This document shows positions 1 to 8,392 of a stretch of DNA of 64,000 bases, one piece after another (the first letter of the stretch is position 1; every line of letters starts with the position of its first letter). Position numbers and translations under genes: made by a program. The notes beneath the pieces are model-generated. The model worked only from the letters and a program-made list of their open reading frames with translations. It was not told the origin of the DNA and searched no databases. Origin of the DNA: Macrothele yani (lineage: Eukaryota; Arthropoda; Arachnida; Araneae; Macrothelidae); NCBI GenBank assembly GCA_039090855.1, contig CM077011.1, forward strand, positions 21,825,001 to 21,889,000, in the 5' to 3' direction.

Positions 1-13
1 ATGATGATGATGA
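1..13 (+). repeat. GAT-repeat, possible 3' tail of an RTE LINE
   Basis: The window opens in a short GAT repeat. The two longer RTE LINEs in this window (ending near 46790 and 54424) and the minus-strand copy ending near 28006 all finish in the same kind of repeat. A truncated RTE lying mostly to the left of the window is therefore plausible, but the visible part is too short to prove it. Confidence 0.3.
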
Positions 14-1387
14 CTTACTCCACCCACTAGAGGCGGAAAAGGTGTGTTACGAAAATTAACAGATTAGGCAAAAAATATTTCGCATAGCACAGGCAAAAGG
101 TATTCTCAAATTGAAAAATTAGACAAAGAAATATAGAATATAACGTTATACAACGTAACGTGCTTTAGCACCAATGCTGTGCGTTACTTAAGAAAAATGT
201 GTGCAAAATACTCTTCATGCTATCAAAATGAGGTTTTTCAAATGAATTTTTTGAATGGTAATAATGGCTTCCTCACAAACGTATACGAAGAACTGTATAA
301 TATTAAATTTGCGAAAATTATTCTTCATAGCAAAAGCAATGCTAAGGAAAAAGAAAGAATTTTTCAAATACGTCTTCTCGGAGCAACCATAGTGAAAAGG
401 TTTTAACATTTACTGCCCCTAGCGGGAAAACCGTGCGCTGTTTAAAAAGCAGAATGTTCCCAATGTAGCGAATAGCACCCATTAAAATTTGTTTTCAATA
501 GTATTCTTACAAACGGAAGATCAGTTGCAAACAGAAATACAAACTTACACCATTTAGAGCTCCAGAACTATGAAATACAAACAAGCCAAAGGTACACGCA
601 AAATGTTTTTACTTGGGGAGAGGATTTAAGGACCACCGTGAGCAACTCAATGGGCTATAAGCAGTCGCCTGTCCCTAATTTAGGGCAATTGATTCTTGGA
701 AAGGGAGAGATCAAATGCTATACAACAAACAGGAAATCCAGGCCTCACTACATTTCGAACCCGAACCCATCAGGAGGAATGATCAGAAGTCAGCGCTGAG
801 AGTACTGCGCCATCGGGGTCGCTATGCAAAATGTTCCGCAAGGTAAATGATATCCGCTATTGAAAGAATTTTCCAAACTGACATTTAGAGGCAGAGATAT
901 CGAGGAAAACAGATTATACTTTTGCGCCGCCTAGCGAGAAAACTGTTTATTATTTTGGTTGGAAAATGCACATAATAAGGTTTTTGTAAGTTCTTAGTGT
1001 CTTCCAGAAAACGGATTTTTTCCATTCGGGGATTTAAGCTCGTAGACGTTGCTGCAAATGCGCTGTAAAAGGAAAAGTGACATGCCCTCTAGCAGGAGAC
1101 CTGTTCATTAATAAAAATTTATAATTATATTTCAAAACATTTTGCAGGCGATGCGCTGTTAGACAAAAAATATTTTTTTTCAAATCGGCTTGTTAGAAGC
1201 AGAGATATTGAGAAAAACTAGATATGCATCTGCGTCCCTGGCGGAAGAATTGTGCATCATTTAAAACTGAGAATACGCGGGAAATGTTTTCCGCGGTGAG
1301 TGGTATCTGACCTTACGAACGTTTCAAACAGAGCTTTCAGAAGCTAAGATATTGTCACAAATATAATACATCGGGAACCTAAACATA
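14..1387 (+). repeat. Degenerate ~150-bp tandem repeat array (part 1)
   Basis: A loosely conserved unit recurs. It has a run like agaagcagagatattgagaa, then a core such as CCCTCTAGCAGG or CCTAGCGAGAAAACTG, then tgcattatttaaaa. Cores fall at about 418, 932, 1087 and 1238; the last three are spaced 155 and 151 bp. The same family appears at 2704-3150 and 38060-38540, and in reverse orientation at 42830-43938. No coding capacity is visible. The mariner at 1388 and the SINE at 608 are inserted into it. Units are divergent, so this is an old array. Confidence 0.55.
608..825 (-). mobile_element. tRNA-derived SINE (family S1), diverged copy
   Basis: Minus-strand copy of the SINE best seen at 48140-48364 and 55592-55819. 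The shared body reads gagcaactcaatgggctata then agcagtcgcc and a TTTAGGG block. The tRNA-like head lies at the high-coordinate end (GCGCCATCGGGG in antisense, weakened A and B boxes). A 10-bp direct repeat GCAAAATGTT at 598-607 and 826-835 fits a target-site duplication, which sets the ends used here. It carries many substitutions relative to the younger copies. Confidence 0.8.
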
Positions 1388-2703
1388 CACAGTGCGTCAA
1401 AGAATTTTTAAATACTGGCGCTAGATTTCAGCCTACGGTGGCGCCACCAGTGTAATCGCGAATGCGTTATAAACCGAGACCATCTGCTTGCTTTCTTCCA
1501 AAAGTACTGCGCAATTGTTAAAGTAACTCAAACGAAACGGGCGTTTGTTAGAGAAGCAAAATTTTTTTCATGTTGAATTATTAAGATGGAACAAAGGGCT
1601 GTTATTAAATTTAACGCAAAACTTGGTAAAAGTGCCTCGGAAACGTACCAAATGATGAAACAAGTTTACGGTGAGTTTTGTTTAAGTAGATCAAATGTTT
1701 TTCTGTGGCACAAACGTTTTTTGGACGGAAGAGAGACGCTAGAAGATGATAAGCATACCGGAAGACCAAGTTAATCTAGGACACCTGAGATTATTGAAAA
1801 TGTGAGTGGTTTCGTGGGAAACAATCGATGTGCGTCACTAAGAATGATGGAAGAGTCTTTAAACATCAACAAAGAAACGATTCGAACCATCCTGCATGAA
1901 TATTTGGGCAAAACAAAATTCTGTGCTAAATTTGTTCCACACACGTTAACCATTGAACAAAAATCAAGGAGAAGTGCACATTGCAGAGACATCATTTCAG
2001 CCGCTGAAAATGATCAAAACTTCTTAAAATCGATTGTTACAGGTGATGAAACATGGTGTTTTCAATATGATCCTAAAACAAAGCGACAAAGTGCGGAATG
2101 GAAGTCAAAAACTCACCACAAGCCAAAAAAACAAGAAAAGTTCCATCGAAAATCAAACCAATGCTCACTACTTTCTTCGATAGTAAGGGTATTATTATCC
2201 GCAAAGAATTTGTTCCAAGTGGACAAACAATTACTAGTGAGTTTTATTTAAATGTTTTGAGGCGTTTGATGGGCAGAATTCGTCGCATTCGTCGAGAATA
2301 TCGGGATAAAAACAGTTGGTGTTTGTTGCACGATAATGCACCCAGTCACACCTCACTTCTTGTTCGTAGATTTGTGGTGAAAAATAGCGTCTGTGTGTTG
2401 AATCATCCACCGTATTCGCCTGATTTAGCATCCTGTGACTTTTCTTTATTCCCAAAACTTAAAATGACGTTAAAAGGGTGTTATTTTGATGATATTTTGA
2501 CCATACAAACAGCTTCGACGCGTGCTTCGGAGGCAATTCCGCAAAGTGAACTGGAACAGGCATTCGAATCATTATTAAATCGCTGTAACAAGTGTATTGA
2601 AGCCGGAGGGACTTATTTTGAATAACAAACCAAAACAAATTATAATTTCTTGTTTCTATTTCCATTTACAGACCCAGTCTTAAAAATTCTTTGCCACACT
2701 GTG
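1388..2703 (+). mobile_element. Complete mariner element (irritans-like), inactive
   Basis: The element is 1,316 bp, a usual mariner length. It has imperfect terminal inverted repeats of about 30 bp: left CACAGTGCGTCAAAGAATTT, and right, in complement, CACAGTGTGGCAAAGAATTT. Both ends abut TA (1386-1387 and 2704-2705), the classical mariner target duplication. It interrupts the ~150-bp array, which resumes at once on the right. The encoded transposase is broken (see 1586-2625), so this copy could move only with enzyme from elsewhere. Confidence 0.95.
1586..2625 (+). pseudogene. Mariner transposase pseudogene (DD34D)
   Basis: This would encode the cut-and-paste transposase of the surrounding element. 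ATG at 1586 opens with MEQRAVIKFNAKLGKS and an N-terminal helix-turn-helix region ending DDKHTGRPS. An in-frame TAA at 1772-1774 then interrupts the linker. The catalytic part has GDETWCF (first Asp), HDNAPSH (second Asp) and YSPDLASCDF (third Asp). Exactly 34 residues separate the second and third Asp, as expected for mariner. A one-base frameshift near 2105, in an A-run, moves the rest to another frame; the stop is at 2623-2625. The total span, about 347 codons, matches the family. All three catalytic residues survive, so decay is recent or mild apart from the two lesions. Confidence 0.92.
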
Positions 2704-2705
2704 TA

Positions 2706-3150
2706 CATTTACTCGTCCTAGTGGCAGAACAGTTCACAAAATTAGAACTATATACATAACGTTTTTCACTAGCAACTCTATCCGATGTAAGAAAATATTA
2801 TCAAATCTGGCTTTCAGAAGCTGAAATGGCGGAGAAATCGCAATTTATCTTTACGTCTCCTGGCGGAAAAACTGTGCATTACTTTTAGAAAGAACGATAC
2901 CAAAATACTCTTCCTGATAAACAGTATCGCAGGAAACATATTTTCAATTAGACATTTAGGAGCAGAGACATTTTAAAATGTGTTTTGAACTCCATAGTAT
3001 CTGTATTTACGCCATCTAACGGCGAAGTTATACAAGCGGACCGCAAAGCGAGGATCATCATTATCACATTGCTCGGCTTCCCGATGCAAAAATAATTTTT
3101 CAAATAGGACCAATTGTTTCAGAGATATGATGGCCACAGACAAACCGACG
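2706..3150 (+). repeat. Degenerate ~150-bp tandem repeat array (continuation)
   Basis: This continues the array to the right of the mariner insertion. Core motifs CCTAGTGGCAG, CCTGGCGGAAAAACTG and CATCTAACGGCG fall at about 2719, 2866 and 3012, spaced 147 and 146 bp. The phrase gtctcctggcggaaaaactg repeats the phrase near 1238. From 3150 to 3420 I see only AT-rich sequence without recognisable features. Confidence 0.55.
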
Positions 3151-3424
3151 GACAAGGTAATACCATAAACACGTATCGTTCTTACAAAAGATGTGTTAAA
3201 ATTAATTTTGAACCTTGCTTTGTTTGAGAGCAGGTAATGAGAATATGCGATGCCTATGTCATTAGATGAACATTTCATGGACCTTTTTGAACAGCCACTG
3301 AAACGTATTGTTAATCAGATGAATCATTTTCCTAAATTCCTTTATAGGGTGTGCTAATTAGAAAATACAGTAATTGTTTAGTACATTTTTAAGTTCAATA
3401 TTACAGTATCTAAGTAACAGAATA

Positions 3425-4192
3425 CAGGGTAATTCAAAATGATCCACCCGATTTCAAATGATTGTATTTTATGTGTTTCTGAATGTACAGCGATTAAATG
3501 TACACAAGATAAAGAAAAAACTGTCCTACTTTCGTTTTCATACCTTATAAATGTTCTATGCGAATTGCGTTGGTCATGCGAACTACGTCGATGCGATAAT
3601 CAAACTCCTGCATTACGTGATCAAGAATATCTCTTGTCAACGACTGCAGAGCTCTATGAATGTGAACTTTGAGTTCATCTAGCATTGTGGGCAACAGCGT
3701 CATATACCCATTATCCTTAACATTCCTCCCATAAGAAAAAGTCGCAAGGGTTGAGGTCCGGAGACCTGGCGGGCTGCCAACAGAGCGCCTTGTCGTCGTG
3801 TCCACACCGTGCAATCCAGCGGTTAGGAACCTGTTCGTTAAGGTAACAGAGGCTTCCTAACCGCTGTTGGTTGAGGTCGCGCTCAGTTTCAATCACTGCA
3901 TGTGGGTTATACGTGCCCCATATGCGAATGTTATGACGGTTGACCTTTCCAATTTAAATCGAATGTTGCGTCGTCCCTAAGCACTGGGCGTAAAGCAAAT
4001 TCGTCGTCATCCATCGCATGCTGCATGACATTTTTCACAATAACAGTATTTCTCCCAGCGGCAGATACACGGGTTACGCCATCTAGCGGTTACATACGTC
4101 GACTCGGTGCGTTTCTCTTCATTTTAATTTTACCTTGATTTTTACGGAGCTATGATCTAATGAAATCGGGTGAATTATTTTGAATTACCCTG
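3425..4192 (-). mobile_element. Internally deleted mariner/Tc1-superfamily element
   Basis: The terminal inverted repeats are about 32 bp: left starts CAGGGTAATTCAAAATGATC, right in complement CAGGGTAATTCAAAATAATT. They are flanked by TA at 3423-3424 and 4193-4194. The 768-bp body is too short for an intact transposase gene and keeps only parts of one on the minus strand. A second, shorter deletion derivative with a related terminus (CAGGGTGATTCATAAAGAAG) is at 51308-51890. This is a non-autonomous derivative. Confidence 0.88.
3545..4030 (-). pseudogene. Transposase fragment, mariner-like, C-terminal part
   Basis: Read on the minus strand there is DDATFDLNWKG, then VNRHNIRIWG and NPHAVIETERD. 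After a jump that omits roughly 90 residues of the family comes LNEQVPNRWIAR, then ARSPDLNPCDFFLW. The C-terminus is LPTMLDELKVHIHRALQSLT then DYRIDVVRMTNAIRIEHL. The order and the HIEHL-type ending match a transposase lineage common in arthropod genomes. The middle of the catalytic domain, including the second Asp, is deleted, and at least two frame changes occur near 3770 and 3960. It cannot make an active enzyme. Confidence 0.82.
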
Positions 4193-4199
4193 TATAACT

Positions 4200-4363
4200 T
4201 GTGACGTGCCTGCCCAGCAGGACGCACACGACATAAAGGCAGATAGCAGCGATAACGGACGTCCGCGTAGCACAATTGGTAGAGCGACTTATTCCGGAAT
4301 GAGGGGAACCGGGTTCAAGCCCCGGCGTGGACCAAAAATGACGGAGAAATTTACTTCGTTATA
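4200..4363 (+). repeat. 5' LTR of the TRIM-like element
   Basis: Direct repeat partner of 4616-4774. It differs by a CCTG indel near the start and about ten substitutions. It holds a leader of about 60 bp, a tRNA-like segment (4261-4333) and a short AT-rich tail. The first bases TGTGACG abut the conserved TA of the deleted mariner on the left. Confidence 0.75.
4261..4333 (+). other. tRNA-like sequence inside the 5' LTR (pol III A/B boxes)
   Basis: The 73-nt segment folds like a tRNA. The acceptor strands GTCCGCG and CGTGGAC pair over 7 bp with one G-U. The D-arm is GCAC/GAGC with AATTGGTA, and the T-arm CCGGG-TTCAAGC-CCCGG is perfect. The anticodon arm is abnormal: CTTAT-TCCGGA-ATGAG has a six-base loop. 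The A box is TAGCACAATTGG and the B box GGTTCAAGCCC. In the other LTR (4673-4744) the boxes are closer to consensus (TAGCTCAATTGG and GGTTCGAGCCC) but the acceptor stem is weaker. A tRNA scanner might call either one, but the location argues for a promoter module rather than a functional tRNA gene. Confidence 0.7.
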
Positions 4364-4364
4364 A

Positions 4365-4376
4365 TGGCGCCCGAAC
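4365..4376 (+). promoter_or_regulatory. Primer-binding site, tRNA-Lys type
   Basis: TGGCGCCCGAAC lies one base after the 5' LTR. It is the complement of a tRNA 3' end reading GTTCGGGCGCCA, the sequence of tRNA-Lys(UUU). It would prime minus-strand DNA synthesis in an LTR element. Complementarity beyond 12 bases is not evident. Confidence 0.75.
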
Positions 4377-4601
4377 TTTCCGGATGACCCGGCCGTTCAA
4401 GATCTGGCAATAGTGTGATGATCTTTCCACACCGCGAGATAGGAAAAATAGGAGAATTCCTTCTTCACCGCTTCGAAAATAAATGCGTGTGACGTTGCAA
4501 TCCACACACCAGATTGACTGGGTGTTCTCAAGTACGTTCTACAGCGGATGGCTGCCTGCAACGATTCATGGTCACGGCTGACCCGTGGGCCGCCCTTTTT
4601 C

Positions 4602-4615
4602 GGGGGAGGGGGAAA
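4602..4615 (+). promoter_or_regulatory. Polypurine tract of the TRIM-like element
   Basis: GGGGGAGGGGGAAA directly abuts the TG that starts the 3' LTR. That is the position and composition expected for the plus-strand primer of an LTR retroelement. It stands out in otherwise mixed sequence. Confidence 0.72.
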
Positions 4616-4774
4616 TGTGACGTGCCCAGCAGGACGCACACGACATAAAGGCATATAGCAGCGATAACGAACGTGCGCGTAGCTCAATTGGTAGAGCGAC
4701 TTATTCCGGAATAAGGGGACCCGGGTTCGAGCCCCAACGTAGACAAAAATGACCGAGAAATTTACTTCGTTATA
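4616..4774 (+). repeat. 3' LTR of the TRIM-like element
   Basis: Direct repeat of 4200-4363 with the same start and end. The tRNA-like part (4673-4744) keeps better A and B boxes than the 5' LTR, including a D-arm GCTC/GAGC. Its anticodon-stem region is the perfect palindrome CTTATTCCGGAATAAG. Confidence 0.75.
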
Positions 4775-4778
4775 AACT

Positions 4779-6683
4779 GTAACGTTGCATTCATATAATC
4801 AGCTTTCCTCTTTATACCTTTTTACTGCTCTAAATTCCAGAAGAAACATTAATGAAACTAGAGATAACACTGCTTCTTCGTTCATTCTGTGCTCGTCTGC
4901 GGTTATAGGCATATTTGAGGGAAACCATAAGTGCAGCTTAAGAATTGCCTTAGCTTTACCAACGGGTGGCTAATCATTAGCCAAATGACTTATAGCTTCT
5001 AACAGCTGGTAGGTGGCAAATTTTTCCTGTGAAACAACAGGTGAGTATGACAGCCCTCAGTTAATCAAATATAGATCCAATTCGGAGGTTGCGGAAGAGG
5101 TCCTCTATATCCGTCGTGTCCCCAATTTGAAGTACTTTCTCCTAGTCTAGAGTTCTAAGTGCAAGCAATACCACTAACGAATTTCTTTTTCCCGCAAGTT
5201 CTTCCTGTTATGAATGGTTTGTCATACTGTCTTCCCTTTGATATATCTAATACCGTATTTTTTTGTGTATAAGGCCTTGCTTTTTTCTTCAGAAGTCCAG
5301 GCCTCGACATATACGCCATATCGACTTATCTATTAATTGGTCATTGAAATTAAATACATTATGCCTTAAATTCGTTCGTAGTCCGAGCACCAGAAACTCA
5401 ATATTACGTTCATAAGAAACCGTTTCGAAATCGTACGAAATGTTATATTCCGTTACTTATAATTTGCGTAATAGCTTCTGAAATGTATTTGGGGTGGCAG
5501 ATGTTGTAGGTCAATTGTATCTGCCTCTTGCTCCCTCCAAGATCACGTGGCTAACACTCATCCCTGGGTGTGAAAAACCACCATAACTATTATACAGTGG
5601 GTGCAGCTCACTTATCTCGCAATGATTAAACCTCTGAAACACGTCGCTGCCACGAAGTTGATTGGCTGGTGACAATCGAGCCGACAGTCGACGGCGAATG
5701 CGCTTTAAGAACTGCAATGGCCAGCGGCTGGCGAAGGCAGTCTTTTCTTGCTGTGTCAATATCCCAGTTGTACCTCTCAACTTAACTACTGAAATTTACT
5801 TCCAGTTATTATGCTTATCTTAGTTTATATCACGTTTCCGATTGAAATCAAAAAAATTTAGTTTCTTATTTTAATTGGACTCTGTGAAATAGCAGCGAAC
5901 GATAACTCACGCAGCAAGCATCACTCTGATTTGTCACATTTCTTTTCCACGTTTGCGTAGCGTGAGTTTGTAAGAAACATCAGCTTACCAAATTCAACTT
6001 CTTACTAAAAAGAAAATTGTGGGAGTTGCCTCACTGTCTTTTTTTTCTCAGTTCGTGATAAAAAAAAAAAGATTACGAAATTCAACTTTTTTGCTGTAAA
6101 TGAAAATGCGGTTGGTTATCTTTCTTTGTTTTCCTTTTAATACTTACTGAAACATTAAAGCATATTTCCAGAAATTCGGAACACTAAATGTATTTGTTCT
6201 AGACTCGTCTTATGCTTAAGATCGACCTTTCAATGAATCAAGGAAAGGAAGTTCAGAAATTTAACCCATTGGACGTGTCCTCTGTAACGACTTGCAAGCC
6301 GAAAAATACGGCACATTTCAGCTTTCTTCCACCAGGTTGGTTCCGAAGAATTTTATTTATTTTAATTAGGCAATTGGAAAACACTACTTTGCTTATATTT
6401 ATTATTGCAGAGAGTGTCACGAATGTATTTTGGTTGTGTACGTCATTATTTTACCGTCAAGCGGCGCTATGTAATTTCTTTACCATCATGTTAAGACTAT
6501 TTAAGAACTTTGTTTCCATATACTATGCGTCATCTGATGATGCTGTAGCTGCTACTGCGAAAGATCTTGTGTTTGTAAATTTTGTGTATAGTTTTTAACC
6601 TGATGTAATAAATATAGTAAAGTGCAATACTTCACGATATTTTTACATGGGAAGGGATCGTGCAATGACTTGGGTCTATTTTT
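4779..6683. other. No recognisable gene or repeat
   Basis: AT-rich sequence without a supported feature. Short open frames occur (5511-5780 minus; 6212-6598 plus, 128 codons) but show no family motif, and I do not call them genes. A small palindrome GCCGACAGTCGACGGC lies at about 5681. Confidence 0.5.
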
Positions 6684-8164
6684 TACGCTTTCCAACAGTA
6701 GGATGAAGAAGCGTATTTGCTCCAGCTTTTGCCGTCCGTCTGCCCGTCCGTCCGTCTTTCGGCACGATAACTCACGTAAAAATGGTTCGATTTCGATAAA
6801 ATTTTGGTATGTGGTAGGGGACCACCAGGGGACGAACCCTATTGAAAATGAGTGAAGTGGGGTCAAAGGTCACGCTATAACAGCAGGATCCATTCAATTG
6901 CCCTTATGCGTCATAACTTGCGTAAATGTGGTTCGATTTCGATGAAATTTTAGTATGTGGTAGGGGACCACCAGGGGATGAACTCTATTGAAAATGGGTG
7001 AAGTGTGGTTAAAGGTTACGCCATAAGAGCGGGATCCATTTCGTTGCCTTTATATGCGGCACAGCATGCGTAAATATGGTTCGATTTCGATGAAATTTCA
7101 GTATGTGGTAAGGAACCACCTGGGAACGAAACCTATTGAAAATGGGTGGAATGGGGTCAAAGGTCAGGACATAAAAGCGGGATCCATTTCATTGCCTTTA
7201 TGCGTCATAACATGCGTAAATATGGTTCGATTTCGATGAAATTTTAGTATGTGGTAGGGAACCACTGGGCACGAACCCTATTGAAAATGGGCGAATGGGG
7301 TCAAAGGTCAGGCAGGGCATAAAAACGGTTATTTTTTCCATTGCCCTTATGCGTCATAACTTGCGTAAAAATTGTTCGATTTCGATGAAGTTTTAGTCTT
7401 TCGTAAGGAACCACCTGAGGATGAACCGTATTGAAAATGGGCAAAATGGGGTCAAAGGTCAGGGCATAAAAATGGAATCCGTTTCATTGCCTTTATGCGT
7501 CATAACATGCGTAAATATGGTTCGATTTCGATGAAATGTTAGTATGTGGTAGCTAACCACCTGGGCACAAACCCTATTGAAAATGGGCGAAATGGGGTCA
7601 AAGGTCAGGCAGGACAAAAGAGCGGGATTTGTTCCATTGCCCTTATGCGTCATAACTTGCGTAAAAATGGTTCGATTTCGATGAAATTTTAGTATGTGGT
7701 AGGGAGCCACTGCGGACGAACAATATTGAAAATGGGCGAAATGGAGTCAAAGGTCAGGACACTGGAGTGGGATCCATTCCATAGCCCTTGTGTATCATAA
7801 CTTACCAAAAAATGTTTCGATTGCGACAAAATGTTATCACGTTTTCCCGGAGATATAGTGAACCGGTTCTGTTGAATATCAACTAAATAGGGTCAAAGGT
7901 CATTGCACAAAAGCAAGATTTATTCCACAGCCATTATTCTCATAACTTGCGTAAAACTGCTTCTATTGCGACAAAACTTTAGTATGTTATTCTTGAGGTG
8001 TACTGAACCGGTTCTGTTGAATATCATCGAAATGGGGTCAAAGGTCAGGACACAGGAGCGAGATTTATTCCACAGCCATTATCCTCATAACTTGAGTAAT
8101 AATATCTGGTATGTTGGAAAGCGTATCATAATCAATGCATTGCATGATTTTACTAACTTGTTTT
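6684..8164 (+). mobile_element. Element with ~147-bp core repeats, longest copy (family H, copy 1)
   Basis: The 5' end is a hairpin-forming ACGCTTTCCAAC...GTTGAAGAAGCGT followed by pyrimidine-rich gtccgtctg repeats. Then come nine tandem core units, each with ggttcgatttcgatgaaatt, gtatgtggtagg, tattgaaaatggg and GGGTCAAAGGTCA. That last motif falls at about 6861, 7007, 7155, 7299, 7450, 7596, 7745, 7891 and 8036, a mean spacing of 147 bp. The last two or three units are a second type with ccggttctgttgaatatcat. The 3' end reads GTTGGAAAGCGTATCATAA then the palindrome CAATGCATTG and ACTAACTTG. Four more copies share these ends but differ in unit number. Internal core repeats and terminal hairpins recall Helitron-like miniature elements (DINE/HINE type), but I do not see a clear CTRR end, so the class stays open. 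Confidence 0.82.
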
Positions 8165-8337
8165 TATAAGCAGATGAATGCCCTTGTTCAATTTTCTGGT
8201 TATTAACAGCGATAAGCAGTTCTTTCCTTAAATTGCTATTTTTTGGTGACTAATATTGATTTTTCTTTTCGAAGTACTGGCTTTAGCATGAAATTCCTGC
8301 AGCTTTCAGCAACTTTACCTGCTAGTGCTGACGGCCA

Positions 8338-8392
8338 TGATAATATAATATAATATAATTTACACTACTGATAATATAATTTACACTACTGT
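8338..8392 (+). repeat. Short AT-rich direct duplication
   Basis: A TAATA repeat is followed by two copies of ataatataatttacactact in tandem. This borders the end of the Tc1-like remnant that starts near 8391. It is probably local slippage. Confidence 0.6.

Larger units (their letters stand above)
4200..4774 (+). mobile_element. TRIM-like miniature LTR retrotransposon with tRNA-like LTRs
   Basis: Two direct repeats of 164 and 159 bp (about 93% identical by eye) flank a 252-bp internal region without coding capacity. Right after the first repeat is TGGCGCCCGAAC, the 12 bases complementary to the 3' end of tRNA-Lys used as a primer-binding site by many retroelements. Right before the second repeat is the purine tract GGGGGAGGGGGAAA. 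Both repeats start TGTGACGTG and end TTCGTTATA. AACT flanks the element at 4196-4199 and 4775-4778. The order LTR, PBS, short spacer, PPT, LTR is the plan of terminal-repeat retrotransposons in miniature. Mobilisation would need enzymes of an autonomous LTR element. The alternative, a chance tandem duplication of a tRNA pseudogene, does not explain PBS and PPT placement. Confidence 0.78.

Noticed and set aside
4261..4333. Functional tRNA gene
   Set aside because: The acceptor and T arms pair well, but the anticodon arm has a six-base loop, and the sequence lies within one of two LTR-like repeats.
5680..5697. Small palindrome GCCGACAGTCGACGGC
   Set aside because: A single short palindrome without repeats or flanking structure; expected by chance at this scale.
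6212..6598. 128-codon plus-strand open frame, partly hydrophobic
   Set aside because: No recognisable domain, no homologous repeat in the window and no supporting context. The length is not exceptional for 64 kb of AT-rich DNA.
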